Assembly: GCF_030156785.1 (NCBI RefSeq)
Contig: NZ_JASGLW010000009.1
Span: 1 to 54,358, forward strand
From: Methanohalophilus sp.
Lineage (GTDB): Archaea; Halobacteriota; Methanosarcinia; Methanosarcinales; Methanosarcinaceae
DNA: 54,358 bases
Direction: 5' to 3'
Part shown: piece by piece, positions 26,230 through 34,469 of the stretch
How positions within the stretch are numbered: position 1 is the stretch's first letter
Layout of the letters: every line of letters starts with the position of its first letter
Made by a program: the position numbers and the translations under genes
Notes under the pieces: generated by a model
What the model was told of the DNA's origin: nothing
Seen by the model: only the letters and a program-made list of their open reading frames with translations
Database searches by the model: none

Positions 26230-26517
26230 ATGGTGAACCGGGCAAAATTGAATTATCTGGTTGACATTGCAATCCTTCTTCTTTTTATAATAGTGGCTAT
26301 AACAGGCTTTTATATGTACTTATTTATACCTTCAGGCGTTCCGCAGGGCCGCTATCAGGTATATATGGGACTGACAAAAGCAACGTGGACATTGATACAT
26401 AACAGAACGTCTATAATGCTTACAATTGCTGTTTTTGTACATATTGTACTCCATTACAAGTGGATGATGTGCATGACAGGTGTTTATTTTGGGAAATCAA
26501 GGGAATGCGATAAATAA
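26230..26517 (+). CDS. DUF4405-type small membrane protein, possible b-heme
   Basis: 95 residues from ATG 26230, which has AGGGGGTT upstream; the frame runs back into the previous gene without support. Two strong transmembrane segments (about 8-28 and 62-82). Histidines at HNRTSIMLTIAVFVHIVLHYKW lie in and at the ends of the second helix in an arrangement that could bind b-type heme, as proposed for DUF4405 proteins, which resemble half of a cytochrome b561. Last gene of the operon; a membrane electron link for the FprA/FTR proteins is inference. Confidence 0.7.
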   Translation: MVNRAKLNYLVDIAILLLFIIVAITGFYMYLFIPSGVPQGRYQVYMGLTKATWTLIHNRTSIMLTIAVFVHIVLHYKWMMCMTGVYFGKSRECDK

Positions 26518-26535
26518 TTCGGTTTGTTAGTGGTT

Positions 26536-26602
26536 AGATATATTTATTGGATGGTTCAATCTAAAGTCAGTGTTCACCGGGACTATCCATAAACTTCACC
26601 GG
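26536..26602 (+). promoter_or_regulatory. serA promoter with paired direct repeats
   Basis: TATA element AGATATATTTA at 26536-26546. Just past the expected start site the octamer TTCACCGG occurs twice (26573-26580 and 26595-26602), 22 bases apart, about two helical turns. The second copy is part of the palindrome CACCGGTG. The layout fits an operator overlapping the leader. Confidence 0.35.
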
Positions 26603-26633
26603 TGTATCACATCATATTATGGAGACTTTTATC

Positions 26634-28205
26634 ATGAAGGTGCTGGTCAGCGATTCATTATCTGAAGAAGGTATTTCAATACTCAAAGAGCATTTTGATG
26701 TTGAGATTTCAACAGGTCTTTCCGAAGACGAATTGGTTGAGAAAATAGGCGAATTCGATGCCATTGTAATCCGCAGTGGTACGCAGTTAACCGCCCGGGT
26801 GATCCATGCTGCCGATAATCTAAAGATTATTGGCCGTGCGGGGGTAGGTGTTGACAATATTGATGTGGAAGCAGCAACTGAAAAAGGTATTATTGTTGTA
26901 AATGCCCCCGAAGGAAACATGCTTTCAGCAGCAGAACATACTATTGCTATGATGCTTTCCATGGCACGCAACATACCCCGCGCAGATGCTTCCCTTAAGG
27001 CAGGGAAATGGGAGCGTAAGAAGTTCATGGGTGTTGAAGTCAACGGAAAAACCCTTGGTATAATTGGACTAGGCCGTATAGGTGCTGAAGTTGCAAAAAG
27101 GGCTCAGGGTCTTGAAATGAACATCTTGGCTTATGATCCTTTCATCACCGAAGATCGCGCAAAAGAATTGGGTGTTGAACTTACCACCGTGGATGATATT
27201 GCAAAACGTGCAGATTTCATTACCGTTCATACTCCCCTCACAAAGGAGACAAGAAACATTCTTGATGCAGATCAGTTTGCATTGATGAAACCGACTGCAA
27301 GGGTTATCAATTGTGCCCGGGGAGGTATAATTAATGAGGACGCCCTCGCAGATGCACTAAAAAGTGGAATGATTGCCGGTGCTGCAGTGGACGTTTTCAC
27401 GAGTGAACCACCTACGGATTGTCCCTTCATAAACTTTGATAATGTGGTTGTGACCCCTCACCTTGGTGCCTCCACCGAAGAAGCACAAGTAAACGTTGCG
27501 GTTGCAGTTGCAGAGGAAGTTATATCCGTTTTAAGTGGAGGTCAGGCACGCAATACCATTAATATTCCACCCCTGAAGCCGGAACTCGCGTCAGTTCTCA
27601 CACCTTACATTAATCTTGCAGAAACCCTTGGTAGTGCAGTGTCGCAGCTAATGGATGGTAATTATGGAAAAGTTGAGATATACTATAACGGGGATATTGC
27701 TGAAAAGGATTGCCGTTATCTTACACTTGCCGCACTGAAAGGTATTCTTGGAACCATAATGGGTTCTTCTGTCAATTATGTAAATGCTCCTGCAATTGCA
27801 AAGAGTCGGGATATTGAGGTTGTTGAGACCAAGTCTGAGAAGTCTGAGGAATATGCATCAAGTATTAAAATTAAGCTCAGCCAGGATTCAGTCTCAAAAT
27901 CAATTACCGGTGCTGTTGTGGCAGGTGAACCAAGAATTATCATGATAGACGGGCAAAGAGTTGATCTGGCTCCTACTGGTTACATGGTTGTTTCCACACA
28001 TATCAACAGACCGAATGTCATTGGGCCATGTTGTATTGTCCTTGGTGAAAATAATATCAATATTTCCGGGATGCAGGTAGGTCGTGTACCAATTGGTGAA
28101 AAGACTATTATGGCATTAAATGTTGATTCTGAATTGACAGAAGATATTTTGGAGAAAATAAGGCATATTGACGGCATTATTGACGCAAAACTTATTTCTC
28201 TCTAA
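26634..28205 (+). CDS. serA: D-3-phosphoglycerate dehydrogenase
   Basis: 523 residues from ATG 26634 (GGAG nine bases upstream; ATG 26619 is also in frame). First step of serine synthesis from 3-phosphoglycerate. Order: substrate domain, NAD-binding domain with GIIGLGRIGAEVAK, catalytic Arg (NCARGG), Glu and His (TPHLGAST), then the intervening ASB domain and a C-terminal ACT domain (VIGPCCIVLGENNINISGMQVGR) of the long, serine-regulated type. It is followed 30 bases later by an unknown gene and the DUF2240 gene. Confidence 0.95.
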   Translation: MKVLVSDSLSEEGISILKEHFDVEISTGLSEDELVEKIGEFDAIVIRSGTQLTARVIHAADNLKIIGRAGVGVDNIDVEAATEKGIIVVNAPEGNMLSAAEHTIAMMLSMARNIPRADASLKAGKWERKKFMGVEVNGKTLGIIGLGRIGAEVAKRAQGLEMNILAYDPFITEDRAKELGVELTTVDDIAKRADFITVHTPLTKETRNILDADQFALMKPTARVINCARGGIINEDALADALKSGMIAGAAVDVFTSEPPTDCPFINFDNVVVTPHLGASTEEAQVNVAVAVAEEVISVLSGGQARNTINIPPLKPELASVLTPYINLAETLGSAVSQLMDGNYGKVEIYYNGDIAEKDCRYLTLAALKGILGTIMGSSVNYVNAPAIAKSRDIEVVETKSEKSEEYASSIKIKLSQDSVSKSITGAVVAGEPRIIMIDGQRVDLAPTGYMVVSTHINRPNVIGPCCIVLGENNINISGMQVGRVPIGEKTIMALNVDSELTEDILEKIRHIDGIIDAKLISL

Positions 28206-28235
28206 TACCCGCACAAATTACGGATTCGGGGTACA

Positions 28236-28715
28236 ATGAAGAAAAGGATATACCATCGGTTTCCGCATAGGGAAGTAGAGTTCGAGCAGAGGAATCGCTA
28301 CTATGCGGATCTTCCTTTTCTTGTGAAAGTAATGGCTGGTATTGATGGTAAATTCGGGATGTTCGTAACGGAATCTGTGTCCCGGAAAGGTTCGCGTATT
28401 CAGGCCCGTCGTGAAATTGAAGTGGAAATTGTCACAAATGGACTTGACTTTTCTCGCCTGAATTATCGCAATGTTGGCTCTATTATAGATACTATCGAAT
28501 TTCAGGGAACCATTGACTTCCGTATATCACTGAAATATAGTTACCTTGATGGCAAGTATGACCGTGTTCCTCTTAGGGGAGATATTTTCCTTGTGCGTGC
28601 AATTCTTGAAGAGGATATTCTGACATTGCGTATTAATCACGTTGATGGTCCTGGACGTACCGAATGCGGAAGAATTGCAGATACTATTATTGATGAGCTC
28701 CGGCGTGGATCATGA
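28236..28715 (+). CDS. Conserved-looking hypothetical protein
   Basis: 159 residues, soluble, rich in beta strands and in Arg. It opens MKKRIYHRFPHREVEFEQRNRYYADLP-like basic/aromatic sequence and ends with a short helix. No cysteines in a motif, no membrane segment, no signal. GGGGT precedes the ATG. It lies between serA and the DUF2240 gene, overlapping the latter by four bases (ATGA), so the two are translationally coupled. I do not recognise a family. Confidence 0.6.
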   Translation: MKKRIYHRFPHREVEFEQRNRYYADLPFLVKVMAGIDGKFGMFVTESVSRKGSRIQARREIEVEIVTNGLDFSRLNYRNVGSIIDTIEFQGTIDFRISLKYSYLDGKYDRVPLRGDIFLVRAILEEDILTLRINHVDGPGRTECGRIADTIIDELRRGS

Positions 28716-29176
28716 TGGACGAATTGATGTATGTTGTGGCGGCGCCATTTAAGCGTAATGATAGTACTTCCATTTCTGTTAGAGATTTTGATTATTCTCT
28801 CTCTTTTGATCTAAAGTGGATATCTCCGCAGCAAGCTGCTGCATTGCGGGATCTGGCAGTAGAATCAGGTCTCCTCCGTGAAGAAGATAAGCTGTTGTAT
28901 CCTTCTTTTGATCCTTCTACACTAACAATTCCTAGGGATTTCCATCCATCTGGTGATTTGCTTAAGCAAACACTTCTGATTGATAAAATGCTTCAGTATA
29001 TAGCAGTTTGCAGTAATCTGGAAATCAGAGATATCGCTTCTAAAGTAAATCAAATTCAGGAACATTTTTCATAGATGATAGATCCGGAGATCGCCGCATT
29101 TCTTGTAGGGAAGGAATTAGGTTGTAACATGGATATTTTTTATGAATCGGTTCAGCAAAAGATTTCAAGTGACTAA
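28712..29176 (+). CDS. DUF2240 family protein with in-frame TAG (possible pyrrolysine)
   Basis: The frame starting at ATG 28712 meets TAG at 29072-29074 after 120 codons, then continues in the same frame for 33 codons (MIDPEIAAFLVGKELG...) to TAA 29174-29176. The continuation matches the C-terminal end expected for DUF2240 proteins (pattern E-I/V-A-A-x-L-V-A/G-K/R-E). The full product is 154 residues with residue 121 encoded by TAG. This is the only one of the 54 CDS annotated here that reaches a TAG; the others end in TAA or TGA. In Methanosarcinaceae TAG can be read as pyrrolysine. Function of DUF2240 is unknown; the upstream part reads FKRNDSTSISVRDFDYSLSF. Confidence 0.75.
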
Positions 29177-29190
29177 TCATTTGCACATAA

Positions 29191-29264
29191 TCTTTATGTA
29201 TTAGTAATGTAATTACAACCCACTCTATATTCAGTATTACCTATGTTCGAACGCAGATTTGCGT
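29191..29264 (+). promoter_or_regulatory. Upstream region of ribosomal operon
   Basis: TATA-like TTTATGTA near 29191-29199 and a small hairpin ACGCA-GATT-TGCGT at 29251-29264 lie between the DUF2240 gene and rpl18e. The hairpin would fall in the leader and might serve autoregulation, which is speculative. Confidence 0.3.
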
Positions 29265-29294
29265 GAGTAAGATCAACTCTTGCGGAGGAGCATA

Positions 29295-29675
29295 ATGAGC
29301 AAAAAAATTCAAAAAATTGTATATAAGAAGACCGATCCAAGGATGCCGGCATTAATTTCTGCATTAAGAAAGCAGTCATTTCAGGAAGATGCACCAATCT
29401 GGAAAGATATTGCACGGAGATTTGAGTCTCCAAGGAAGAATTATGCGGAAGTAAATATCAGCAAGCTTAATCGCCATTCTGCAGCTGATGATGTTATACT
29501 TGTTCCAGGGAAAGTATTGGGTGCCGGGAAAATATCTCACTCTGTTGTAGTTGGAGCACTTGGTTTTAGTGCTTCAGCAAAGGAAAAGATCGCAGATGCC
29601 GGTGGTAAAGTCATGACCATTGAACAAATGATGGCTGAGTATCCAAAGGGTTCTGGTATAAGGATTCTGAGATAA
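29295..29675 (+). CDS. rpl18e: 50S ribosomal protein L18e
   Basis: 126 residues from ATG 29295, with GCGGAGGAG upstream; the open frame begins at TTG 29280 inside that site. Family features include WKDIARRFESPRKNYAEVNISKL, VLGAGKISHSVVVGALGFS and the basic C-terminus. A large-subunit protein found in archaea and eukaryotes. It heads the conserved archaeal order L18e-L13-S9-rpoN-rpoK-S2, which is complete here. Confidence 0.95.
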   Translation: MSKKIQKIVYKKTDPRMPALISALRKQSFQEDAPIWKDIARRFESPRKNYAEVNISKLNRHSAADDVILVPGKVLGAGKISHSVVVGALGFSASAKEKIADAGGKVMTIEQMMAEYPKGSGIRILR

Positions 29676-29687
29676 AAGGTGATCTTA

Positions 29688-30107
29688 ATGACTGTTATTA
29701 ACGCTGATGGACTTATCATGGGCAGGCTTGCCAGCTCAGTTGCAAAAAGATTGCTTGCCGGAGAAACTATTTATATAGTTAATGCTGAAAATGCAGTTAT
29801 ATCCGGTACCAAAGAAGCAACATTTGGTGAATACAAGGAGAGAAGAGATATTGGTTCCAAGGAATTTGGTCCGTATTTCCCAAAAAGACCCGACCGTATT
29901 CTTAAGAGGACTGTAAGGGGAATGCTTCCTTACAAGAGAGCAAGGGGCAGGGATGCTTTAGGACGCCTTAAGGTATATGTTGGCGTTCCTGATGAGTTGC
30001 AGGGAAAAGAATTCACAACACTTGAAGAAGCAAGCATAGAACGTCTCAGCACAGGCAAATACATGACTGTTGGAACTTTAAGCCACAAGTTAGGGTCGAA
30101 ATTCTAA
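29688..30107 (+). CDS. rpl13: 50S ribosomal protein L13
   Basis: 139 residues from ATG 29688 (AGGTGATC upstream). L13 core: [54 protein letters not shown]. 12 bases after L18e. Confidence 0.96.
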   Translation: MTVINADGLIMGRLASSVAKRLLAGETIYIVNAENAVISGTKEATFGEYKERRDIGSKEFGPYFPKRPDRILKRTVRGMLPYKRARGRDALGRLKVYVGVPDELQGKEFTTLEEASIERLSTGKYMTVGTLSHKLGSKF

Positions 30108-30120
30108 AGGAGATTAATAC

Positions 30121-30525
30121 ATGTCCACCAAAGTTTGTAATACATCGGGTAAGAAAAAGACTGCAATTGCTCGTGCAACAGTTCGTAAGGGAAATGGTAA
30201 AATTCGTGTAAACAAGAAGCCCATAGAAATCTTCGAACCTCTCTATGCAAAACTCAAAATTATGGAGCCTCTCATCCTTGCAGGCGACATCGCATCTGAT
30301 ATCGACATTGATATAAAGGTGCAGGGTGGCGGCATAATGGGACAGGCAAACGCAGTTCGTACTGCAATTGCCAGAGGCATTATTGAATGGACGAACGATA
30401 CATCCCTGCGAGACACATTCATGTCTTATGATCGTAACCTTCTTGTAAACGATTCCAGACAGAAGGAAACCAAGAAAGCAGGCGGTCCGGGTGCACGTGC
30501 AAAGTACCAGAAATCTTATAGGTGA
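30121..30525 (+). CDS. rps9: 30S ribosomal protein S9
   Basis: 134 residues. S9 core with the [25 protein letters not shown] start and the basic C-terminal tail [14 protein letters not shown], which contacts tRNA in the P site. AAAGGAG precedes the ATG; 13 bases after L13. Confidence 0.97.
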   Translation: MSTKVCNTSGKKKTAIARATVRKGNGKIRVNKKPIEIFEPLYAKLKIMEPLILAGDIASDIDIDIKVQGGGIMGQANAVRTAIARGIIEWTNDTSLRDTFMSYDRNLLVNDSRQKETKKAGGPGARAKYQKSYR

Positions 30526-30534
30526 GGCTTTTAC

Positions 30535-30723
30535 ATGATTCCTGTTCGCTGTTTCACATGTGGCAAAGTCATAGCAAACAGCTGGGAAGAGTACAAACGC
30601 CGCGTAGATGGAGGCGAAGACCCTGCATCAGTACTTGATGATCTTGGCATCAATAGGTATTGCTGCAGGCGAATGTTACTCACTCATGTTGAGCTCGTGG
30701 AAGTTGTTTCGCCATACCAGTAA
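30535..30723 (+). CDS. rpoN: RNA polymerase subunit N (Rpb10 homologue)
   Basis: 62 residues. Zinc bundle with CFTCG at the N-terminus and CCRRM later; matches archaeal RpoN over its whole length. It helps assemble the Rpo3/Rpo11 platform. The stop codon ends one base before tRNA-Pro. Confidence 0.97.
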   Translation: MIPVRCFTCGKVIANSWEEYKRRVDGGEDPASVLDDLGINRYCCRRMLLTHVELVEVVSPYQ

Positions 30724-30724
30724 A

Positions 30725-30799
30725 GGGACCGTAGGGTAGCCTGGACCATCCTTCGGCGTTCGGGACGCCGGTACCTGAGTTCGAATCTCAGCGGTCCCA
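30725..30799 (+). tRNA. tRNA-Pro (anticodon CGG)
   Basis: 75 bases forming a full cloverleaf: acceptor GGGACCG/CGGTCCC with discriminator A, anticodon stem CGGCG/CGCCG with loop TTCGGGA, and T arm CTGAG-TTCGAAT-CTCAG. CCA is not encoded. It starts one base after the rpoN stop codon and lies within the ribosomal-protein/RNA polymerase operon, so it is probably cut from the polycistronic transcript. Confidence 0.95.
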
Positions 30800-30849
30800 T
30801 ACCCTTTATGGGAAAACTGGAATAAGGCAATATTTCGCATGAAGACCAC

Positions 30850-30868
30850 ATTCGGAGGGATTCCGAAT
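30850..30868 (+). other. Small hairpin between tRNA-Pro and rpoK
   Basis: ATTCGGA and TCCGAAT pair over a five-base loop. No U-tract follows, so it is not a clear terminator. It may mark the 3' side of the tRNA trailer or be incidental. Confidence 0.25.
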
Positions 30869-30975
30869 AACCCCATCATTGTTTCAAAGAAAATAAGTAA
30901 ATTCCGGACTTTTCTTGTAATGCATTACGTAAACGTATACATTTTTCGAAGATTTATTTCTTTAAGGGTGATCAT

Positions 30976-31161
30976 TTGAGCAAACTGAAATATACAAGAT
31001 ATGAACGTGCGAGGATTATTGGATCAAGATCCCTTCAGATATCAATGGGGGCACCAATACTCCTTGATGATGTAGAGACTAATGATCCCTTAAAAATTGC
31101 CACACTTGAGTATGAGGAAGGTGTGATCCCTATTACCGTTAAACGTGACTATTTCCAATAA
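30976..31161 (+). CDS. rpoK: RNA polymerase subunit K (Rpb6/omega homologue)
   Basis: 61 residues, start codon TTG 30976 with GGTGATC immediately upstream; there is no earlier ATG or GTG. Core motif [22 protein letters not shown] then [20 protein letters not shown] is diagnostic. Separated from rpoN by the tRNA and about 175 bases, which may hold its own promoter. Confidence 0.96.
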   Translation: MSKLKYTRYERARIIGSRSLQISMGAPILLDDVETNDPLKIATLEYEEGVIPITVKRDYFQ

Positions 31162-31174
31162 TGAGGTGAACTAA

Positions 31175-31861
31175 ATGGAAGAAACACAGGATCAAGATAT
31201 TGAACAAACAATTGAAGAAGTAGAACAGCCCGTACAGGAAGCAGTGGCTGAAGACGAGGAAAGCAAGTCCGCCTCAGTTGACTCCACATCCCTTGTTCCT
31301 ATCGATGAATATCTGGCAGCAGGTGTCCACATCGGTACACAGCAGAAAACTAAGGACATGATGAAATTCGTCTACAGGGTACGCACAGATGGTCTTTATG
31401 TCCTTGATATCCAGTCAACTGACAAAAGGATTAAGGAAGTTGCGCAATTCCTGGCAAAATACGATCCTTCCAAGATACTTGTTGTATCTGCAAGACAGTA
31501 TGGCCAGTTCCCTGCAAAAATGTTCTCCAAGGCAATAGGTGCAAAGGCAATGGTCGGACGCTTTATCCCAGGAAGACTTACCAACCCGGCTGTAGAAGGA
31601 TTCTTTGAACCAGATGTTGTAGTAGTAACAGATCCTACCGGAGATGCGCAGGTTATCAAGGAAGCTGTTGATATTGGAATTCCTGTAGTGGGTCTTTGTG
31701 ATACCAACAACCTAACTTCAAATGTAGATCTGGTAATTCCAACAAACAACAAAGGAAGAAAAGCCCTCTCTCTTGTTTACTGGTTGCTTGCAAGGGAAGT
31801 TGCAGCTGAGAGGAACATTCCTTTCAACTATGAGATGAGTGACTTTGAGGCAGGCCTCTGA
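31175..31861 (+). CDS. rps2: 30S ribosomal protein S2
   Basis: 228 residues. An acidic N-terminal extension of about 40 residues (many Glu/Asp) precedes the S2 domain: [48 protein letters not shown] and [11 protein letters not shown]. 13 bases after rpoK. A T-rich tract after the stop (31866-31882) is a likely termination site. Confidence 0.96.
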   Translation: MEETQDQDIEQTIEEVEQPVQEAVAEDEESKSASVDSTSLVPIDEYLAAGVHIGTQQKTKDMMKFVYRVRTDGLYVLDIQSTDKRIKEVAQFLAKYDPSKILVVSARQYGQFPAKMFSKAIGAKAMVGRFIPGRLTNPAVEGFFEPDVVVVTDPTGDAQVIKEAVDIGIPVVGLCDTNNLTSNVDLVIPTNNKGRKALSLVYWLLAREVAAERNIPFNYEMSDFEAGL

Positions 31862-31865
31862 AGTC

Positions 31866-31882
31866 TCTTTTTCATCTTTTTC
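31866..31882 (+). terminator. U-rich terminator after rps2
   Basis: CTCTTTTTCATCTTTTTCC directly after the rps2 stop codon has two runs of five T, a form sufficient for archaeal termination. A new TATA box follows at 31903. Confidence 0.45.
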
Positions 31883-31902
31883 CCATGAATCCTTTGCACA
31901 CT

Positions 31903-31912
31903 ACTTATATAA
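31903..31912 (+). promoter_or_regulatory. TATA box upstream of Memo gene
   Basis: ACTTATATAA, about 40 bases before ATG 31944, would start the second half of the block (Memo, isoprenoid genes, RNase J). Confidence 0.5.
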
Positions 31913-31943
31913 TAGAGTCTATCTCTTATAGGGGATAGATACT

Positions 31944-32741
31944 ATGAGACAACCAACAGTAGCCGGACAGTTTTATCCATTAACTCCACATTCTCTAAAG
32001 AAAGAGCTTAGGCGTTGTTTTAGAGGATTGGAATTGAAAGAGACTTCTGCAAAAGGGGCTGTAGTACCTCATGCAGGATATGTTTATTCAGGTACAGTAG
32101 CAGCTAATTCATATTCCCGTCTTCCAAAAGCGGATACGTTTGTGATTTTTGGACCAAATCATACTGGATATGGTTCGCCTGTAGCTCTTTCCTGTGATAA
32201 CTGGTCAACTCCCCTCGGGGATGTGGCAAATGATTCTGAGTTTTGCAAAAAACTCGCTGGAAGCATTGTTGACATGGATGAAATTGCACACCGTTATGAA
32301 CATTCAATTGAAGTGCAGATTCCTTTCCTTCAATACAGATTTGGATCTGATTTTAAAATAGTTCCAATCTGCCTTGGCATGCAGGACATGGATACTGCTA
32401 TGGAAGTTGGCAGGGAAGTGGCAAAAGCTGCCAAAGAACTTGGAAGAAATGTCGTATTCATAGCTTCCAGCGATTTTACTCACTATGAACCTCAGGAAGT
32501 GGCACTGGAGAAAGATGAAGCCCTTATTGAAGCGATTCTTGAGATGGATATTGAGGAATTCTACAAACGGATTGTTGAGGTCAATGCATCAGCATGTGGT
32601 TACGGTCCAATTGCAGCTATGCTTGCAGCATCAAAGGAAATGGGTGCAACATCTGCAGAACTTCTGAAATATGCAACAAGCGGAGACGTATCCGGCGACT
32701 ATTCTGCAGTAGTTGGATATGCGGCAATAGTGATTCATTGA
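31944..32741 (+). CDS. MEMO1 family protein (AmmeMemoRadiSam system B)
   Basis: 265 residues matching the MEMO family: MRQPTVAGQFYPLTPHSLKKEL, AVVPHAGYVYSG, FGPNHTGYG, EHSIEVQIPFLQYRF and ASSDFTHYEP. The fold is related to extradiol dioxygenases, and the His residues form a metal site; the archaeal role is unknown. It sits between rps2 and mvk, a conserved archaeal order. The radical SAM member of the same three-part system is at 42665, but the AMMECR1 component is not in this window. Confidence 0.93.
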   Translation: MRQPTVAGQFYPLTPHSLKKELRRCFRGLELKETSAKGAVVPHAGYVYSGTVAANSYSRLPKADTFVIFGPNHTGYGSPVALSCDNWSTPLGDVANDSEFCKKLAGSIVDMDEIAHRYEHSIEVQIPFLQYRFGSDFKIVPICLGMQDMDTAMEVGREVAKAAKELGRNVVFIASSDFTHYEPQEVALEKDEALIEAILEMDIEEFYKRIVEVNASACGYGPIAAMLAASKEMGATSAELLKYATSGDVSGDYSAVVGYAAIVIH

Positions 32742-32770
32742 GATATTTGCAATAGGCAGGATGTATTAGG

Positions 32771-33676
32771 ATGGTTACCTGTTCAGCACCGGGCAAAATC
32801 TATCTTTTTGGGGAACATGCAGTTGTTTATGGCGAAAGTGCCATTTGCTGTGCTATAGATATAAGGGCAAGGATCACCGTAGAGGAATACGATTCTGTCT
32901 TAATTGAGTCGTCTCTTGGATCAACAGGAATTGATTATTCAATTCATCCTTATGTTTCGGAAGTCTTGGATAAGGTGTACACAATGTCCTCTTTTGAGGG
33001 TGTTAAAGTTCATGTGGAATCAGATATTCCAATTGGTTCAGGTCTTGGTTCATCCGCAGCAGTTACGGTAGCCACACTCAAAGGGCTTGACAGTTTACTC
33101 GGATTGAATCTTTCCCTTGAAGATATAGCTTCAATCGGGCATGAAATTGAAATAAAGGTTCAGGGTGCGGCAAGTCCGACTGATACATATGTTTGCACGA
33201 TGGGCGGGACTGTAATGTTACCCCAACGTAAACACCTTGATCTGCTTGATTGTGGTGTTGTTATAGGGAACACCAACATTTTTTCCTCGACAAAAGAGCT
33301 TGTATCAAATGTATCTACACTCAAGAATAACTACCCCGAATTGATACTGCCAATTTTTTCCACGATAGGGAAAGCTGCACTTCGTGGTGAACTTCTTCTC
33401 GCTGAAAAGGATTATGAAGAGGTTGGAAAACTGATGGATATTAATCAGGGTCTTCTGGATTCCATTGGAGTCAATTGTTCTGAACTTTCCCGTTTGATCT
33501 ATGCAGCACGTGATGCAGGGGCATTCGGAGCAAAAATTACAGGTGCCGGTGGTGGAGGTTGCATGGTTGCAATTGCAGATACAGATAAAGTTGATGATGT
33601 AAGTCTGGCGATTTCTGAAGCGGGTGGTGTACCTCTTGTCACAAAATCTACAGGTCAGGGTGTAAGAATTGAATAA
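32771..33676 (+). CDS. mvk: Mevalonate kinase
   Basis: 301 residues, GHMP kinase family. Phosphorylates mevalonate at C5. Features: N-terminal SAPGKIYLFGEHAVVYG, the ATP loop PIGSGLGSSAAVT, and C-terminal KITGAGGGGCMVAI. It is followed at once by ipk (one base between stop and ATG 33678), so they are co-transcribed with idi2 as a lipid precursor unit. Confidence 0.96.
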   Translation: MVTCSAPGKIYLFGEHAVVYGESAICCAIDIRARITVEEYDSVLIESSLGSTGIDYSIHPYVSEVLDKVYTMSSFEGVKVHVESDIPIGSGLGSSAAVTVATLKGLDSLLGLNLSLEDIASIGHEIEIKVQGAASPTDTYVCTMGGTVMLPQRKHLDLLDCGVVIGNTNIFSSTKELVSNVSTLKNNYPELILPIFSTIGKAALRGELLLAEKDYEEVGKLMDINQGLLDSIGVNCSELSRLIYAARDAGAFGAKITGAGGGGCMVAIADTDKVDDVSLAISEAGGVPLVTKSTGQGVRIE

Positions 33677-33677
33677 G

Positions 33678-34451
33678 ATGAGCGGCAATTTAACGATTTT
33701 AAAACTGGGTGGCAGTGTAATTACCGACAAGAATGCAGATGAAGGTGTTGCCCTGAAAGAGGAAATCAGCAGGCTTGCAAAGGAAATAAGTTCTTATAAA
33801 GGACAAATGATAATAGTGCATGGAGCAGGTTCTTTTGGTCACCCTCTTGCACACCGTTATTCCCTTGTGGATAATTTCGATGCGGAAGGGCTTGTTTTGA
33901 CTCACCGTTCAGTAAAGATACTTAACTCTATTGTTGTGGATGCTCTTAATGAATCTGGAGTAAAATCTGTGGGAGTACATTCCATGGACTGCTTTACCAC
34001 AACTGATGGACGTATTTCGTCATCTTTTCTTGATCCAATTCGAATTATGATTGAGAAAGGCATAGTTCCTGTGCTCCATGGCGATGTTGTAATGGACAGT
34101 ACTAAAGGTGTTTCTATCGTATCAGGAGATCAGGTTCTTCCATATCTGGCTCTTGCTTTTGGTGCTGGCAGGATTGGTCTTGGAAGTGCAGAGGACGGGG
34201 TACTGGATGAAAACGGAAATCCAATTCCACTTATAACAAACGACAATTTTGATTATATTAAAGCTTGTCTGGGAGGATCTGCCTGCACCGACGTTACTGG
34301 TGGGATGTTGGGGAAGGTGCGTGAACTCCTTGATATGTGTCATGGGAGATCCATGACTTCATATATTTTCAATGCTAAAGTTGCTGGAAACGTCCTTAAC
34401 TTTTTAAATGGTGAAGAAATAGGTACAGCTATATCTGACAGTCTCGAATGA
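33678..34451 (+). CDS. ipk: Isopentenyl phosphate kinase
   Basis: 257 residues from ATG 33678, amino-acid kinase fold. It phosphorylates isopentenyl phosphate to isopentenyl diphosphate, the last step of the archaeal mevalonate route. Motifs: LKLGGSVITDK, IIVHGAGSFGHPLAHRY with the catalytic His, VLHGDVVMD and DVTGGMLGKV. TTG 33669 in frame would overlap mvk and is less likely. No phosphomevalonate kinase is nearby, in keeping with the archaeal pathway. Confidence 0.96.
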   Translation: MSGNLTILKLGGSVITDKNADEGVALKEEISRLAKEISSYKGQMIIVHGAGSFGHPLAHRYSLVDNFDAEGLVLTHRSVKILNSIVVDALNESGVKSVGVHSMDCFTTTDGRISSSFLDPIRIMIEKGIVPVLHGDVVMDSTKGVSIVSGDQVLPYLALAFGAGRIGLGSAEDGVLDENGNPIPLITNDNFDYIKACLGGSACTDVTGGMLGKVRELLDMCHGRSMTSYIFNAKVAGNVLNFLNGEEIGTAISDSLE

Positions 34452-34469
34452 ATTTTAGTTGGGGTTAGC

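Noticed and set aside
30850-30868. Terminator between tRNA-Pro and rpoK
   Set aside because: The hairpin has only seven pairs and no following U-tract, so I list it as an unexplained hairpin and do not split the operon on it.
33669-33677. TTG start for isopentenyl phosphate kinase overlapping mvk
   Set aside because: ATG 33678 gives the usual family N-terminus one base after the mvk stop, so the TTG is unnecessary.
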